The notes under the pieces were generated by a model that searched no databases, was not told where the DNA came from, and saw only the letters and a program-made list of their open reading frames with translations. Below, in pieces: positions 1 through 9,685 of a stretch of DNA of 64,000 nucleotides. Source of the DNA: Brevibacterium sp. W7.2 (GTDB lineage Bacteria > Actinomycetota > Actinomycetes > Actinomycetales > Brevibacteriaceae). The DNA lies in NCBI RefSeq assembly GCF_018137945.1, contig NZ_CP073089.1, positions 2,666,001 through 2,730,000 of the forward strand, read 5' to 3'. Positions within the stretch are counted from its first letter, which is position 1, and every line of letters begins with the position of its first letter. Position numbers and translations under genes: made by a program.

Positions 1-55
1 CGCAGACGCTGAGGGCCGGGACTCCGCTGCGGAGTCCCGGCCCTCAGCGTCTGCG
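1..55. terminator. Perfect long hairpin downstream of the amidase operon
   Basis: Bases 1-26 are exactly complementary to 30-55, giving a 26-bp stem with a 3-nt loop (ctg). It lies 42 bp beyond the amidase stop and has no T-tract on either side. It probably ends the minus-strand operon and perhaps also a gene entering from the left. The stem could extend beyond the window edge. Confidence 0.75.
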
Positions 56-97
56 CATCCGGGTGCCGGCTACCGGAGGACGATCAGCTGCGGGGCC

Positions 98-1516
98 TCA
101 CCCGAGGTCGGCCGGCTGCGGGGCGGGAATGCCCGCCGCAGCCTCGAACCACATGCCGGCGGCCATGACGAGCCGGTCGGCGAACCGACAACCTGCGATC
201 TGCACGCCGACGGTCCGGCCGTCACCGGTGTACCCGCCGAGGACGACGGCCGCCGGCTGCTCGGACATGTTGAAGGGCATCGTGAAGCCGATGTGCCCCA
301 TCTTCTCGCTCGCGTCCGGATACGGCATCGGCCACTCGGCGGGAAAGGACGCCCCGGGGGCGACCGGCGAGAGCACGAGGTCGAACCCGTCGGTGGCAGC
401 GACGGTGCGGCGCCGGATCTCCTGCACGCTGTGATAGCAGTCCATGAGCGTCGTGCCCGTGACGTGGGCCCCGCCCTGCGCCCATTGGCGGATGTAGGGC
501 AGGATGAGATCCTGCTCGGCGAGCGGCAGAGCGCGCAGGTCGTTCCATGACCGCACCCGCCAGAACAGGTCCATGTCCCCCAGCAGGTCGTCGTCGATGA
601 ATGGGTCGACGTCGACGACCTCGGCACCGGCGGCGGCGAACGTCCGCCCCGCCTCGGCGATCACCGCGGCGACCTCCGGGACCACCGGCTCACCGCAGCC
701 GGCGTCGAGCTGGAGACCGATCCGCAGTCCCTGCGGCGAGAAGGCCGCGTCGGGTCCGAGCCCGGCGGGCCCGAGGTCCTCCTCGGCATCGGCGGCGAAC
801 CTCGGCAGCCGGGAGTAGTCGCGGTCATCGGGGGCGGAGATGACGGGCATCACCGCTGCGACATCGGCCATCGACCGGGCGAGCGGTCCCGCGCAGCGTC
901 CGAGGTAGGGGACGTCGAGTGGAACCCGACCGAAGCTCGGTTTGAGACCGGCCAGCCCCAGCCACGTGCATGGCAGGCGGATCGACCCGCCGATGTCCGA
1001 ACCGATGTGGATCGGGCCGTACCCGGCCGCGGCCGCGGCTCCGGCGCCCGCGCTCGACCCTCCCGTCGTCAGGCCCGGATCGAGCGGGGAGCGGGTGATC
1101 CCGTGGAGGGAGGAGACCCCCGAGGAGAGCATCCCCCAGTCCGGCATCGTCGTCGATCCGACGATGACGGCGCCCGCCTCCTCGAGTCGCGCGGTGATCG
1201 GCGCATCGTGGTCGGCGACGGGAACCTCGACCCAGGCATGTCCCGAGGGCATCGGCACTCCCCGACGCGCGATGTTCTCCTTGATCGTCACCGGCACTCC
1301 GTCGAGGCGACTGAGCGGGCGGTTCTCCCGCCACCGTCTCGCACTCGCCTCGGCGGCCGCGGTCGACCGCGCATCATCGCGGTGGACGAGGGCGTTGATG
1401 ACCGGTTCCCACACGTCCATCCGCTCCGCCACGTCGGCGAACACGTCGCGCGGATCGAAGTCCCCGGCGGCGAAGCCCGCCGTCATCTCCGCGGCTGAGC
1501 GGTCGGCCAAGGTCAT
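98..1516 (-). CDS. Amidase signature family hydrolase
   Basis: A 472-residue cytosolic amidase-signature enzyme that hydrolyses carboxamides. The Ser-cisSer-Lys catalytic set is visible: Lys79 in VTIKE, the cis-Ser at about 154-155 in the GGSSAG stretch, and the nucleophile Ser178 in GSDIGGS. This spacing is the same as in GatA. It is not GatA itself, because no gatB or gatC is nearby. It is the last gene of the operon with the ABC peptide-type importer, 24 bp after the ATPase gene. It therefore probably hydrolyses an imported amide or peptide-like compound, which is an inference from context. An AAGGA ribosome site precedes the ATG. The substrate cannot be read from sequence. Confidence 0.9.
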   Translation of the reverse strand: MTLADRSAAEMTAGFAAGDFDPRDVFADVAERMDVWEPVINALVHRDDARSTAAAEASARRWRENRPLSRLDGVPVTIKENIARRGVPMPSGHAWVEVPVADHDAPITARLEEAGAVIVGSTTMPDWGMLSSGVSSLHGITRSPLDPGLTTGGSSAGAGAAAAAGYGPIHIGSDIGGSIRLPCTWLGLAGLKPSFGRVPLDVPYLGRCAGPLARSMADVAAVMPVISAPDDRDYSRLPRFAADAEEDLGPAGLGPDAAFSPQGLRIGLQLDAGCGEPVVPEVAAVIAEAGRTFAAAGAEVVDVDPFIDDDLLGDMDLFWRVRSWNDLRALPLAEQDLILPYIRQWAQGGAHVTGTTLMDCYHSVQEIRRRTVAATDGFDLVLSPVAPGASFPAEWPMPYPDASEKMGHIGFTMPFNMSEQPAAVVLGGYTGDGRTVGVQIAGCRFADRLVMAAGMWFEAAAGIPAPQPADLG

Positions 1517-1540
1517 CGTCGTCCTTCTCTCTTCTCGTGG

Positions 1541-3319
1541 TCAGCGGGCGCCGGCGAGCGCCTCGGCGAGGTTGGGCGTCGCCGCGATGAGGCTTCTCGT
1601 GTACTCCTCACGCGGGTGCGCGTAGACGCCCTCGGTCGTGCCGGCCTCGACGATGCGGCCGTCCCTCATGACGATGACGTCCGAGCACAGGTGCCGGATG
1701 ACGCCGAGGTCGTGGGAGACGAAGACGAGGGTGAGGGCGTAGTCGTCGACGAGGTCGCTGAGCAGGTTGAGCACCTGCGCGCGCACGGAGACGTCGAGGG
1801 CGGAGACCGGTTCGTCGGCGACGAGGATCTGCGGGCGGGAGACGAGGGCGCGGGCGATCGAGATCCGCTGCCGCTGACCGCCGGAGAACTGGTGCGGGTA
1901 CCGGCGCATCGTGGCCGGGTCGAGGTCGACGGCGCGCAGCATCTCCTCGACCCTGGCCTCCCGCTCCTCCCGGCCGATGCCCTTGGCGATGAGCGGTTCG
2001 GCGACGATGTCGGCGATGCGCATGCGCGGGTCGAGGGAGGCGAACGGGTCCTGGAAGACGATCTGCAGGTGCTCCCGCAGGGTCTTCAGCTCTGCCGCGG
2101 ACGCCGATTCGACGGAGATGTCGCCGACGCGCACGTGCCCGGTCGTCGGGGTGTCGAGACCCGCGAGGATGCTCAGCAGCGTCGACTTCCCCGACCCCGA
2201 TTCGCCGACGATGCCGAGCCGCTGTCCGCGGGCAACGCTCAGGTCGATGTTCTCCAGGGCCTGGACGGGCCGGCGGCGGCGGAAGAGGAGACCGCCGGAG
2301 CGGTAGAGCTTCGAGACGCCGGTGACGTCGATGAGCGGGTCCCGGTCTCCCGCCTTGGGTGCCGGCCGTGCCCGGTCGACGACGGTGTGCGCCGAGGCGG
2401 TCGCCGGCCCCTCCGTCACCTCACCGGCGGGCGGCGGGGCGAATCTCGAGAACCTGTCCGCCCGCTCGGTTCCGCCGGGCCCCGCGTACTCCCCCGCGGT
2501 GCGCAGCGTGAAGAGCCGACCGTTCTCATCGGTGGCCTCGAGATCCGAGGAGGCGAGGAGGCCGCGGGTGTACGCGTGCTGGGGATCGGTGAAGACCTCC
2601 GCGACGCTGCCGGTCTCGACGATCCGGCCCCGGTGCATGACGATGACCCGCTCGCAGATGCCGGCGACGACGGCGAGGTCGTGAGTGATGAAGAGGAGTC
2701 CGGCCCCCACGGCTCCGACGCGTTCGGAGATGAGGTCGAGCATGTGCTTCTGCACCGTGACGTCGAGCGCCGTCGTCGGCTCGTCGCAGATGAGCAGGCG
2801 CGGCGAGTTCGCGAGCGCGATCGCGAGCATGACCCGCTGCCGCTGGCCGCCGGAGAGCTGGTGCGGGTAGGCGAACCGCGCCCCGTCGGGGTCGGGCATG
2901 CGCACGCTGACGAGGAGGTCCCGGACCCGCGCGGGGATCTCAGTCCGCGGCACTCCGCCGTGGAGGCGGAGCACCTCGGCGATCTGGTCACCGACGCGCA
3001 TGAGCGGGTTGAGCGCGCTCATCGGCTCCTGGAACACCATCGAGACGAGGTCCGAGCGCATCCGGGCCAGTCGCCGTTCGCTCGCCTCGAGGACGTTGCC
3101 GTCGAAGCCCGCCAGGGTCACGGAGCCGGTGGCGGAGAGCTCCTCGGGCAGGAGCCCCATGATCGACAGCGCGGTCAGGGACTTCCCCGATCCGGACTCC
3201 CCGATGAGTCCGACCCGCTCCCCCGGGGCCATCGTCAGGGACACGCCGTCGACGACGGGGGTGTCGGCATCGGCCGGGGTGATCGTCAGCCCGGCGACGT
3301 CGAGGAGGGTCTCGGCCAT
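1541..3319 (-). CDS. Dual ATPase of an oligopeptide-type ABC importer (DppD-DppF fusion)
   Basis: This 592-residue protein carries two complete ABC ATPase modules in one chain. The first has its Walker A (GESGSGKS) at 40-47, the signature LSGGQ at 155-159 and Walker B with DEP at 179-181. The second has its Walker A at 372-379, FSGGQ at 478-482 and DEP at 502-504. A linker of about 70 residues rich in Ala, Pro and Gly joins them near 265-330. It would energise the DppB/DppC permease encoded directly upstream, 1 bp away. Fused D-F ATPases of this type are common in actinobacteria. The transported substrate is unknown. Confidence 0.93.
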   Translation of the reverse strand: MAETLLDVAGLTITPADADTPVVDGVSLTMAPGERVGLIGESGSGKSLTALSIMGLLPEELSATGSVTLAGFDGNVLEASERRLARMRSDLVSMVFQEPMSALNPLMRVGDQIAEVLRLHGGVPRTEIPARVRDLLVSVRMPDPDGARFAYPHQLSGGQRQRVMLAIALANSPRLLICDEPTTALDVTVQKHMLDLISERVGAVGAGLLFITHDLAVVAGICERVIVMHRGRIVETGSVAEVFTDPQHAYTRGLLASSDLEATDENGRLFTLRTAGEYAGPGGTERADRFSRFAPPPAGEVTEGPATASAHTVVDRARPAPKAGDRDPLIDVTGVSKLYRSGGLLFRRRRPVQALENIDLSVARGQRLGIVGESGSGKSTLLSILAGLDTPTTGHVRVGDISVESASAAELKTLREHLQIVFQDPFASLDPRMRIADIVAEPLIAKGIGREEREARVEEMLRAVDLDPATMRRYPHQFSGGQRQRISIARALVSRPQILVADEPVSALDVSVRAQVLNLLSDLVDDYALTLVFVSHDLGVIRHLCSDVIVMRDGRIVEAGTTEGVYAHPREEYTRSLIAATPNLAEALAGAR

Positions 3320-3320
3320 C

Positions 3321-4229
3321 TCAGCGCACCTCCATCTTCGGGTCGAAGCGGTCCCGCAGCCCGTCGCCGAGGAGGTTGAACCCGAGGACGGCGAGCGCGA
3401 TGAACAGGCCCGGCCACAGCGCGAGTTCGGGGTGGGTGGTGAGGAACTGCTGGGACTCCTGGAGCATCCGTCCCCATGACGGCACCGGCGCCTGGGTGCC
3501 GAGACCGAGGAAGGACAGCCCCGCCTCGGCGAGGACGGCGATGGCGAACGTCACGGAGGCCTGGACGATGACCATGCCAGCGATGTTGGGCAGGACGTGG
3601 ACGACGGCGATCGCGCCGGGGCTGCGGTTGGCGGCGCGGGCCGCGCGGACGTAGTCGGAGCCGAGCACCTGCAGCGTGCCGGAGCGGGAGACGCGGGCGA
3701 ACCCGGGGATCGAGGCGATGCCGACGGCGGCCATCGCCGGTCCGGTGCCGGGCTGGTAGACGGCGGCGAAGATGATCGCCAGGAGCAGGGCGGGGAAGGC
3801 GAGGAGGATGTCGTTGGCGCGCATGATCGCGGCGCCGATCCACCCGCCCCACGGGTACTGGGCGAAGACGGCGGCGAGGATGCCGATCGGGGTGCCGATG
3901 AGCAGGGCGATGCCGACGGCGACGACGCCGACCATGAGCGTGATCCGCGCCCCGTACATGATCCACGTCAGGGTGTCGCGGCCGAACCGGTCGGTGCCGA
4001 AGGGGTGTGCCGGGCTCGCGGATTCGAGGCGCGCGGCGGGGTCGACGGCGCCCGGGTCGTACGGGGTCCAGACGAAGGAGACGAGCGCGAGGGCGACGAT
4101 GAGGACGACGAGGACGCCCCCGATGAGCAGCGGCGCACCGAGGCGGCGCCGCCTCCGCCGGCCGGGAGCGGCGGGCGCTGCCGCGGCGGGGTCGGTGGCG
4201 ACGGTGTCGCGCGGGTTGGGCTCGCTCAT
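3321..4229 (-). CDS. ABC importer permease, DppC type
   Basis: A 302-residue inner-membrane permease of the peptide/nickel ABC class. The N-terminus is an Ala/Pro-rich and then Arg-rich cytosolic tail (a run of six Arg near residue 25), followed by the first membrane helix. The family regions DRFGRDTLTW and the EAGLSFLGLG loop near the C-terminus are present. The chosen ATG at 4229 overlaps the dppB stop in an ATGA, a typical translational-coupling arrangement. The open frame continues upstream inside dppB without support. It pairs with the DppB-type subunit to form the channel. Confidence 0.92.
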   Translation of the reverse strand: MSEPNPRDTVATDPAAAAPAAPGRRRRRRLGAPLLIGGVLVVLIVALALVSFVWTPYDPGAVDPAARLESASPAHPFGTDRFGRDTLTWIMYGARITLMVGVVAVGIALLIGTPIGILAAVFAQYPWGGWIGAAIMRANDILLAFPALLLAIIFAAVYQPGTGPAMAAVGIASIPGFARVSRSGTLQVLGSDYVRAARAANRSPGAIAVVHVLPNIAGMVIVQASVTFAIAVLAEAGLSFLGLGTQAPVPSWGRMLQESQQFLTTHPELALWPGLFIALAVLGFNLLGDGLRDRFDPKMEVR

Positions 4230-5173
4230 GCGGCATTCCTCAGACGCGGGTCGACGACGGGATAGAGGAGGTCGACGATGAAGTTGATGATGAGGACGAG
4301 GACGATGAGGACCATGACGATGCCCTGGACGGTGAGCAGGTCCCGGTTGGCCACGGCCCGCACGAGCTCCGAGCCGATGCCGGGGAGGACGAAGATCTGC
4401 TCGATGACGACGGCGCCGACGAGGAGGGTCGCGAGCTGGACGCCGGCGACGGTGATGACGGGGATCGCGGCATTGCGCAGACCGTGGGCGAAGAGCGCCC
4501 GGGTGCGGGTCAGGCCCTTCGCCCGGGCGGTGCGGATGAAGTCCTCCCGCATGACGTCGAGGACCGCCGAGCGGACGTAGCGGGTGAGGATCGCGGCCTG
4601 GACGAGGGCGAGCGCCACGACGGGGAGGACGAGGCCTGCGAGGAAGTCGCCGAAGCCCTCGATCGGCGCCGTCCACCCCTGGGAGGGGAACCATCCCAGG
4701 GTGAGGGAGAAGACCATGACGAGGAGGATGGCGGCGAGGAAGTTGGGGATCGCGATCCCCACCTGGCTGAGTGCGGAGATCGTCGCGCCCACCCAGTTGC
4801 GCTGCTCGAGGGCGGCGAAGGTGCCCAGCGGCACGGCGATGGCGACGGCGAGGACGATCGCGGTGACGACGATGATCGCGGTGACCTGGACGCTGTCGAC
4901 GATGACCGGGGTGATCTGCGTGCCCGTGACGTACGAGGTGCCGAAGTCGCCCTGGACCATGCCGCCGACCCAGTCGAGGTAGCGGACGATCGGGGGCTCA
5001 TCGAGACCGTACCGGGCTTCGAGGGCGGCGACGGCCTCCGGCGTCGCGTTCGTCCCCAGCGCCACCTGAGCCGCATTGCCCGGCAGGACGCTCATCAGCG
5101 CGAAGACGATCACCGAGGCGACGAGGAGGGAGAGGAGGAACTGGACGAACCGACCGAGGATGTAGGCGAGCAT
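4226..5173 (-). CDS. ABC importer permease, DppB type
   Basis: A 315-residue permease with about six membrane helices. It starts MLAYILGRFVQFLLSLLVAS, the usual DppB N-terminal helix. A large extracytoplasmic loop follows, and then the EAA-type region (RTARAKGLTRTRALFAHGLRN) that contacts the ATPase. It lies 12 bp downstream of the substrate-binding protein gene and overlaps dppC by 4 bp. It forms the membrane channel with DppC. Confidence 0.92.
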   Translation of the reverse strand: MLAYILGRFVQFLLSLLVASVIVFALMSVLPGNAAQVALGTNATPEAVAALEARYGLDEPPIVRYLDWVGGMVQGDFGTSYVTGTQITPVIVDSVQVTAIIVVTAIVLAVAIAVPLGTFAALEQRNWVGATISALSQVGIAIPNFLAAILLVMVFSLTLGWFPSQGWTAPIEGFGDFLAGLVLPVVALALVQAAILTRYVRSAVLDVMREDFIRTARAKGLTRTRALFAHGLRNAAIPVITVAGVQLATLLVGAVVIEQIFVLPGIGSELVRAVANRDLLTVQGIVMVLIVLVLIINFIVDLLYPVVDPRLRNAA

Positions 5174-5185
5174 GGGCGACGGGTC

Positions 5186-6685
5186 TCACGCCCAGCTGAG
5201 ATCGGCGATGCGGAAGGCGTCGGAGACGCGGTTGGCCGGGATCCCGCTGACGTCGGCCTTCGCGACGACGAGATTGGGGAAGAGGAAGAGGAAATCGGCG
5301 GCGGCATCCTCGGTGATCGTGCGGGCGATGTCCTTCATGCCGGAGATGTACTCCTCCTCGGTGCCGGTGTCGGCCTTCTCCGCGAGCTCCTTGATCGTCG
5401 TGTCGTCGTAGCCGGTGTAGTAGTCGGAGGAGAAGACCGTGAGCAGGTCGCGGGGTTCGGCGTGGTTGATCACCGACATGTCGTACTCGTGCTTCGTGAA
5501 GGTCTTGTCGAGCCACACGGCCGGGAACTCCTGCGTCTCGATCCTCGCTCTCAGCCCGACGGCCTCGAGCTGGGAGGACACGATCTCGGAGATCGCCTTC
5601 GCATACGGCAGGTTCGGCACGGTGAAGGCGAACTCCTCGCCGCTGATCCCCGCCTCGTCGACGAGCGTCTTCGCCTTCTCCGGGTCGTAGGGCCACACCT
5701 GGGTGAGGTCCTCGTAGTACGGGTCCGTGGGCGGCACCATCGACCCGATGAGCTCCCCGTAGCCGGCCCACGCGGTGTCGAGCACGGCCTGGCGGTCGAC
5801 GGCGTACATCACGGCCTCGCGGGCAGCCTTGTCGGCGAAGATGCCCTCGGCGTTGTTCATCGAGAGGACGACTTCACCGTTCGTCGTCCCGGACACGATC
5901 TGGTACTCGTCGCTCTGGAATTCGCTCGCGAGCTCCGGGGCCTGCAGGTTCGAGACGACGTCGATCTCCCCGGACTTCAGGGCGTTGGCCGCCGACACGG
6001 CGTCCTTGAAGTACTTGAACTCGACGTTGGCCACCGCGGGCTGCTCGCCCCAGTAGTCGTCGCGGGCGACGAAGTCGATGGACTGACCGCGGGTGAACGC
6101 GTCGACGGCATACGGGCCCGTCCCGATCGCCTGGTTCGCCAGGTCGTCGGTGCCGGCAGTGTCGAAGACAGCACCGACGAGGGTGGTGAGGTTGAACAGC
6201 CACATGTTCGACGGCTTCGCCAGGGTGATCTCCACGGTGGAGTCATCGGGGGTCGCGATCTCCTCGACGATGTCCATCTTCGACTTCAGCGGGTTCTGCC
6301 ACTCGTTCTGCACGCGTTCGTACGAGTACTTCACGTCCTCGCTCGTCAGCTCCGCGCCGTTGGAGAACGTCACACCGTCGCGCAGGGTGAACGTGTAGGT
6401 CCGCCGGTCATCGGAGACTTCCCACTCCTGCGCGAGGGCGGGCTGGATCTTGCCCTGCTCGTCGACGCGGACGAGGGATTCGTAGACGTTCTCCATGAGC
6501 GCCTCAGGGATCGCCACCCCGGAGGTCGAGGTGAAGTCGAGGTTGACCGGTTCGGCGGTGAACGCGATCGCCATCGAGTCGTTCTGCCCCTCCCCCGGGT
6601 CCGAGGCTCCCGCGGAGCACGCTGACAGGAACAGGGTCGCAGCGGCTGCGGCCGCGACCAGGAGTGTGGCGCGCGGAGTCTTCAT
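5186..6685 (-). CDS. Extracellular solute-binding lipoprotein, family 5
   Basis: A 499-residue substrate-binding protein. A lipoprotein signal peptide (MKTPRATLLV and an Ala-rich core) ends in the lipobox LSAC, with Cys23 as the predicted lipidation site. The mature protein shows the family-5 layout, for example RTYTFTLRDGVTFSNG, AIGTGPYAV and the late YDMSVINH region. It is the first gene of the five-gene importer and amidase operon and would capture the substrate outside the cell. A GAGGTGA ribosome site precedes the ATG. Family 5 includes dipeptide, oligopeptide, nickel and glycoside binders. No marker settles which applies here. Confidence 0.92.
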   Translation of the reverse strand: MKTPRATLLVAAAAAATLFLSACSAGASDPGEGQNDSMAIAFTAEPVNLDFTSTSGVAIPEALMENVYESLVRVDEQGKIQPALAQEWEVSDDRRTYTFTLRDGVTFSNGAELTSEDVKYSYERVQNEWQNPLKSKMDIVEEIATPDDSTVEITLAKPSNMWLFNLTTLVGAVFDTAGTDDLANQAIGTGPYAVDAFTRGQSIDFVARDDYWGEQPAVANVEFKYFKDAVSAANALKSGEIDVVSNLQAPELASEFQSDEYQIVSGTTNGEVVLSMNNAEGIFADKAAREAVMYAVDRQAVLDTAWAGYGELIGSMVPPTDPYYEDLTQVWPYDPEKAKTLVDEAGISGEEFAFTVPNLPYAKAISEIVSSQLEAVGLRARIETQEFPAVWLDKTFTKHEYDMSVINHAEPRDLLTVFSSDYYTGYDDTTIKELAEKADTGTEEEYISGMKDIARTITEDAAADFLFLFPNLVVAKADVSGIPANRVSDAFRIADLSWA

Positions 6686-6723
6686 CGTTCACCTCGTCGT
6701 TCGGGATGCCCATCGGCTCTGTC

Positions 6724-6752
6724 AGTGTATCCGAGCCCGGACCCCGTGAACG
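6724..6752 (-). promoter_or_regulatory. Probable promoter of the ABC importer operon
   Basis: On the minus strand a TACACT -10 (6724-6729) lies about 16 bp downstream of GTTCAC (about -35), upstream of the solute-binding protein gene. The fit is moderate. Confidence 0.45.
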
Positions 6753-6792
6753 TGGCGGGGGTCACATCGTGAGCGGCTGATCTGGAACGGGA

Positions 6793-6808
6793 CTGCCGCC
6801 TGCGGCAG
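6793..6808 (-). terminator. Weak hairpin after rdgB
   Basis: A 6-bp stem (ctgccg/cggcag) with a 4-nt loop lies 22 bp beyond the rdgB stop. It has no T-tract and is a weak candidate only. Confidence 0.3.
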
Positions 6809-6829
6809 GACCCCGTCACCGAGGCGGTC

Positions 6830-7435
6830 TCAGAGTCCCGATTCGGCGCCGAGGATCGCGGCGAGCGCGTCGAAGGCGATGCGCCGGTGCGAACGCGCGT
6901 TCTTCTCCTCCGGCGTCATCTCGGCGGCACTGATCTCCGACCCGCTGGGGACGAAGATCGGGTCGTAGCCGAAACCGCCGTCGCCGGCCGGAGCGGTCGC
7001 CAGGTGCCCGGGCATGACGCCCTCGGTGACGAATTCGCGTCCGTCGGGGGTGACGGCGGCGGCCGCGCAGCGGAACTGGGCGCCGCGGTGCTCGGCGGCG
7101 ATGTCGGACAGCTGGGCGAGGAGGAGCTCGAGGTTCGCGGCGTCGTCTCCGTGCCGGCCGGCCCAGCGGGCGGAGAAGATGCCCGGGGCCCCGCCGAGGA
7201 CATCGACGGCGATGCCGGAGTCATCGGCGATCGCCGTCCTCCCGGTGGCCCGCGCCGCGGCCCGGGCCTTGATGAGCGCGTTCTCCTCGAACGTCACCCC
7301 GGTCTCGGCGACATCGGGCAGGCCCGCCTCGGCGGCGGTGAGCACCGTGGTGTCCTCACCGAGGACGGGCAGGAGGATGGAGAGGAGCTCGCGCTTCTTC
7401 TTCTCGTTGTGGGTGGCGAGGACGAACGTCGTCAT
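6830..7435 (-). CDS. rdgB: RdgB/HAM1 non-canonical purine NTP pyrophosphatase
   Basis: A 201-residue enzyme that hydrolyses dITP, XTP and related nucleotides to monophosphates, cleaning the nucleotide pool. Hallmarks are the N-terminal ATHNEKK phosphate-binding loop (residues 7-13), the DDSG motif at 71-74 followed by the [13 protein letters not shown] region, and FGYDPIF near the C-terminus. The start overlaps the rph stop by 4 bp. The rph-rdgB pair is a widely conserved actinobacterial arrangement. Confidence 0.95.
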   Translation of the reverse strand: MTTFVLATHNEKKKRELLSILLPVLGEDTTVLTAAEAGLPDVAETGVTFEENALIKARAAARATGRTAIADDSGIAVDVLGGAPGIFSARWAGRHGDDAANLELLLAQLSDIAAEHRGAQFRCAAAAVTPDGREFVTEGVMPGHLATAPAGDGGFGYDPIFVPSGSEISAAEMTPEEKNARSHRRIAFDALAAILGAESGL

Positions 7436-8157
7436 CGGCCGAGCACTTCGGCCTGGAGTTCGGTGAGGTCCGCACAGCCCTTCGCAGCGAGGTCGAGGAG
7501 GGCACCGAGTTCGTCCCGGTCGAACGGGGCGCCTTCGGCGGTGCCCTGGACCTCGACGAACTTGCCCGACCCGGTCATGACGACGTTCATGTCGGTCTCG
7601 GCCGTCGAGTCCTCGACGTAGGGCAGGTCGAGGACGGGCTTGCCCTCGACGATGCCGACGCTGATCGCGGCGACGGAGTCGATGAGCGGGCGGTTCGCGG
7701 CCGGGATGATGCCGCTCGAGCGTCCGCGCTCGATGGCATCGGCCATCGCGACGTAGGCGCCGGTGATCGACGCGGTGCGGGTGCCGCCGTCGGCTTGGAG
7801 GACGTCGCAGTCGAGGACGAGGGTGTTCTCCCCGAGCTTCGTCATGTCGATGACGGCGCGCAGGCTGCGGCCGATGAGGCGGGAGATCTCATGGGTGCGG
7901 CCCCCGAGCTTGCCCTTGACGGATTCGCGGGTGCTGCGGGAGTCCGTGGCGCGCGGGAGCATCGCGTACTCCGCGGTCACCCAGCCGCGGCCCTGGCCCT
8001 TGAGCCAGCGGGGCACGCCCTCGGTGAGCGAGGCCGCGCACAGGACGCGGGTGTTGCCGAACTCGATGAGCGCCGAGCCCTCGGCCGTGGTGATCCAGTT
8101 ACGGGTGATCTTCACATCGCGGAGTTCGTCTGCCTGTCGTCCGTCGGCACGCGTCAT
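7432..8157 (-). CDS. rph: Ribonuclease PH
   Basis: A 241-residue phosphorolytic 3'-5' exoribonuclease that trims tRNA 3' ends. The N-terminus [13 protein letters not shown] and the motif region [14 protein letters not shown] are family hallmarks, as are [14 protein letters not shown] and the C-terminal TAEGAPF. The chosen ATG at 8157 gives the usual family length. The frame stays open for 72 more residues upstream with a low-complexity Pro/Thr composition, so the longer start is unlikely. It is coupled to rdgB. Confidence 0.95.
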   Translation of the reverse strand: MTRADGRQADELRDVKITRNWITTAEGSALIEFGNTRVLCAASLTEGVPRWLKGQGRGWVTAEYAMLPRATDSRSTRESVKGKLGGRTHEISRLIGRSLRAVIDMTKLGENTLVLDCDVLQADGGTRTASITGAYVAMADAIERGRSSGIIPAANRPLIDSVAAISVGIVEGKPVLDLPYVEDSTAETDMNVVMTGSGKFVEVQGTAEGAPFDRDELGALLDLAAKGCADLTELQAEVLGR

Positions 8158-8279
8158 GGTTCGTCCGTCCTCAGTCTCGGTGGATGGTGGCTGGGTGTTC
8201 GATGGCTCTGTGGGTTGTGGCTCTGCGGGTGGTGGCTGATCGGGCGTCGGCGGAGTCGGCAATGGGTGGCGAGAACGCC

Positions 8280-9101
8280 TCACACGGTCCACCAGGCTCC
8301 GGGCTTCGCGAGTTCGATGGGTCCACGGTACTCGCCTGCGGCTTCGCCGCGGACGATCGTGCAGTTCGTCCACACCGGGATGTGGGTGAGCACGAGCGAC
8401 TTGACGTCGGCGGTCGCTGCGACCCGACCGGCGCGGCGACCGGTGAGGTGGACGCCGCGCACGGTGTCCCGGCCCTCCTGGAAGGCGGCTTCGCAGAGGA
8501 AGAGGTCAGCGCCTGCGGCAGCGGCGACGAGGTTGTCGCATTCGTCGGTGTCGGCGGAGTAGACGAGCACCCGGCCGGCGGCATCGGTGATCCGCAGCGC
8601 GTAGGTCTCGACGGGATGGGCGACGAGGAAGGCCTCGACGGTGAGCGACCCGATGGTCATCACGGCCCGGTCGTCGAGGTCGACGAACTCGAAGGGCCGG
8701 CCGAAGTCGGTGTCCTCGCAGCCCTCTGCGACCGGGGATTTGCCCGGCGGCGTCTGGTAGGCCCGGGTCAGCCGCTCTTTCGCCCCGGCCGGGGCGAGGA
8801 CGGTCGTGCGGGTCCTGATGGTGCCGGTGTCGGTGATGTCGCCGCTGAAGAAGCGCGGGTCGTAGCAGTGCCGGACGTAGAGCCCCATCATGTCCATGCA
8901 GTGGTCGGGGTGGAGGTGGCTGAGCACGACCGCGGACACGGAGTCGAGGTCGACGGCCTGCTGGAGCGGGGTCAGCGCCCCGGATCCGAGGTCGAGCACG
9001 ATCCTCGTCGGGGACTCCTCGTCGGTCTCGACGAGGTAGCAGCTGGCGGCGGATCCGGGTCCGGGGAAGGACCCGGCGGTGCCGAGGGCGGTGAGTCTCA
9101 T
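8280..9101 (-). CDS. MBL-fold metallo-hydrolase
   Basis: A 273-residue metallo-beta-lactamase fold protein. The metal-binding HLHPDH motif is at 62-67, with later ligands likely in [16 protein letters not shown] and the C-terminal LTHIPVW. The layout resembles the RNase Z/phosphodiesterase-like branch of the fold. It starts in an ATGA overlap with the DUF2017 gene and sits 122 bp before rph. That order is typical of actinobacteria and hints at an RNA- or nucleotide-related substrate, but the activity is not established. Confidence 0.88.
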   Translation of the reverse strand: MRLTALGTAGSFPGPGSAASCYLVETDEESPTRIVLDLGSGALTPLQQAVDLDSVSAVVLSHLHPDHCMDMMGLYVRHCYDPRFFSGDITDTGTIRTRTTVLAPAGAKERLTRAYQTPPGKSPVAEGCEDTDFGRPFEFVDLDDRAVMTIGSLTVEAFLVAHPVETYALRITDAAGRVLVYSADTDECDNLVAAAAGADLFLCEAAFQEGRDTVRGVHLTGRRAGRVAATADVKSLVLTHIPVWTNCTIVRGEAAGEYRGPIELAKPGAWWTV

Positions 9102-9682
9102 GCGTCGTCGTCCCCCTGCATCTCCGCGAGCAGGGTCGTCGTCAGACGGTCCTGGATCCAGGTCAGGAAGTCGTAGAGGGTGAGGGTGAGCTCTTCGGAT
9201 TCGTCGAGGTCGCCGCGGCGGGCGTACGTCTCCTCCTGGGCCTCCTCGGTGTCGATGCCCAGGCGCACGGCGAGGACGAGCCGCAGGTCGTTGAGTCCCT
9301 TCATCCATGCGAGGACCTCGTCGCGGGTCAGGGTGATCGCGGCTCCGCGGCGCAGGCCCATGAGGATGATCCGCACGTTGTGCGCCTTCGCCTGGGCGAG
9401 GTCGAACTCGGTGAGGCGGCGGAACTCCGCGGACCGCTCCTCGTCGAGGGGGTCGACGTCGGGGAAGAGGCGGAGCAGGGCCGGGTCGTCGGGTCGGGGC
9501 CGTTCGATGAGGCCGAGGCGGGCCTCCCAGTTCTCCGAATCGGGGCGGCTGTCCTCATCGCCGTCCTCGGTCTCCTCGGTCAGGAGTGCGGCGAGGTCGG
9601 TGAAGACGGTGAGCATGAGGGAACGTTCGTTGTCCTCGAGTCTGAGGACGACGTCGTCCCCTCGAGCATCTATCGCGGCCAT
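9098..9682 (-). CDS. DUF2017 family protein
   Basis: A 194-residue, acidic, soluble protein of unknown function that I recognise mainly from its place between clpS and the MBL hydrolase. It contains the segment VLRLEDNERSLMLTVFTDLA near the N-terminus and an alpha-helical, Glu/Asp/Arg-rich remainder. Only 3 bp separate it from clpS and it overlaps the next gene by 4 bp, so all three are probably translated from one message. A role linked to ClpS-dependent proteolysis is a guess from neighbours. Confidence 0.82.
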   Translation of the reverse strand: MAAIDARGDDVVLRLEDNERSLMLTVFTDLAALLTEETEDGDEDSRPDSENWEARLGLIERPRPDDPALLRLFPDVDPLDEERSAEFRRLTEFDLAQAKAHNVRIILMGLRRGAAITLTRDEVLAWMKGLNDLRLVLAVRLGIDTEEAQEETYARRGDLDESEELTLTLYDFLTWIQDRLTTTLLAEMQGDDDA

Positions 9683-9685
9683 GCG

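Noticed and set aside
1616..3379. A 587-residue frame opposite the fused ABC ATPase, and similar long frames at 4484-6625, 11479-13428, 22192-23628 and 41333-43327
   Set aside because: All lie antisense to genes with intact catalytic motifs and show the biased composition of shadow frames.
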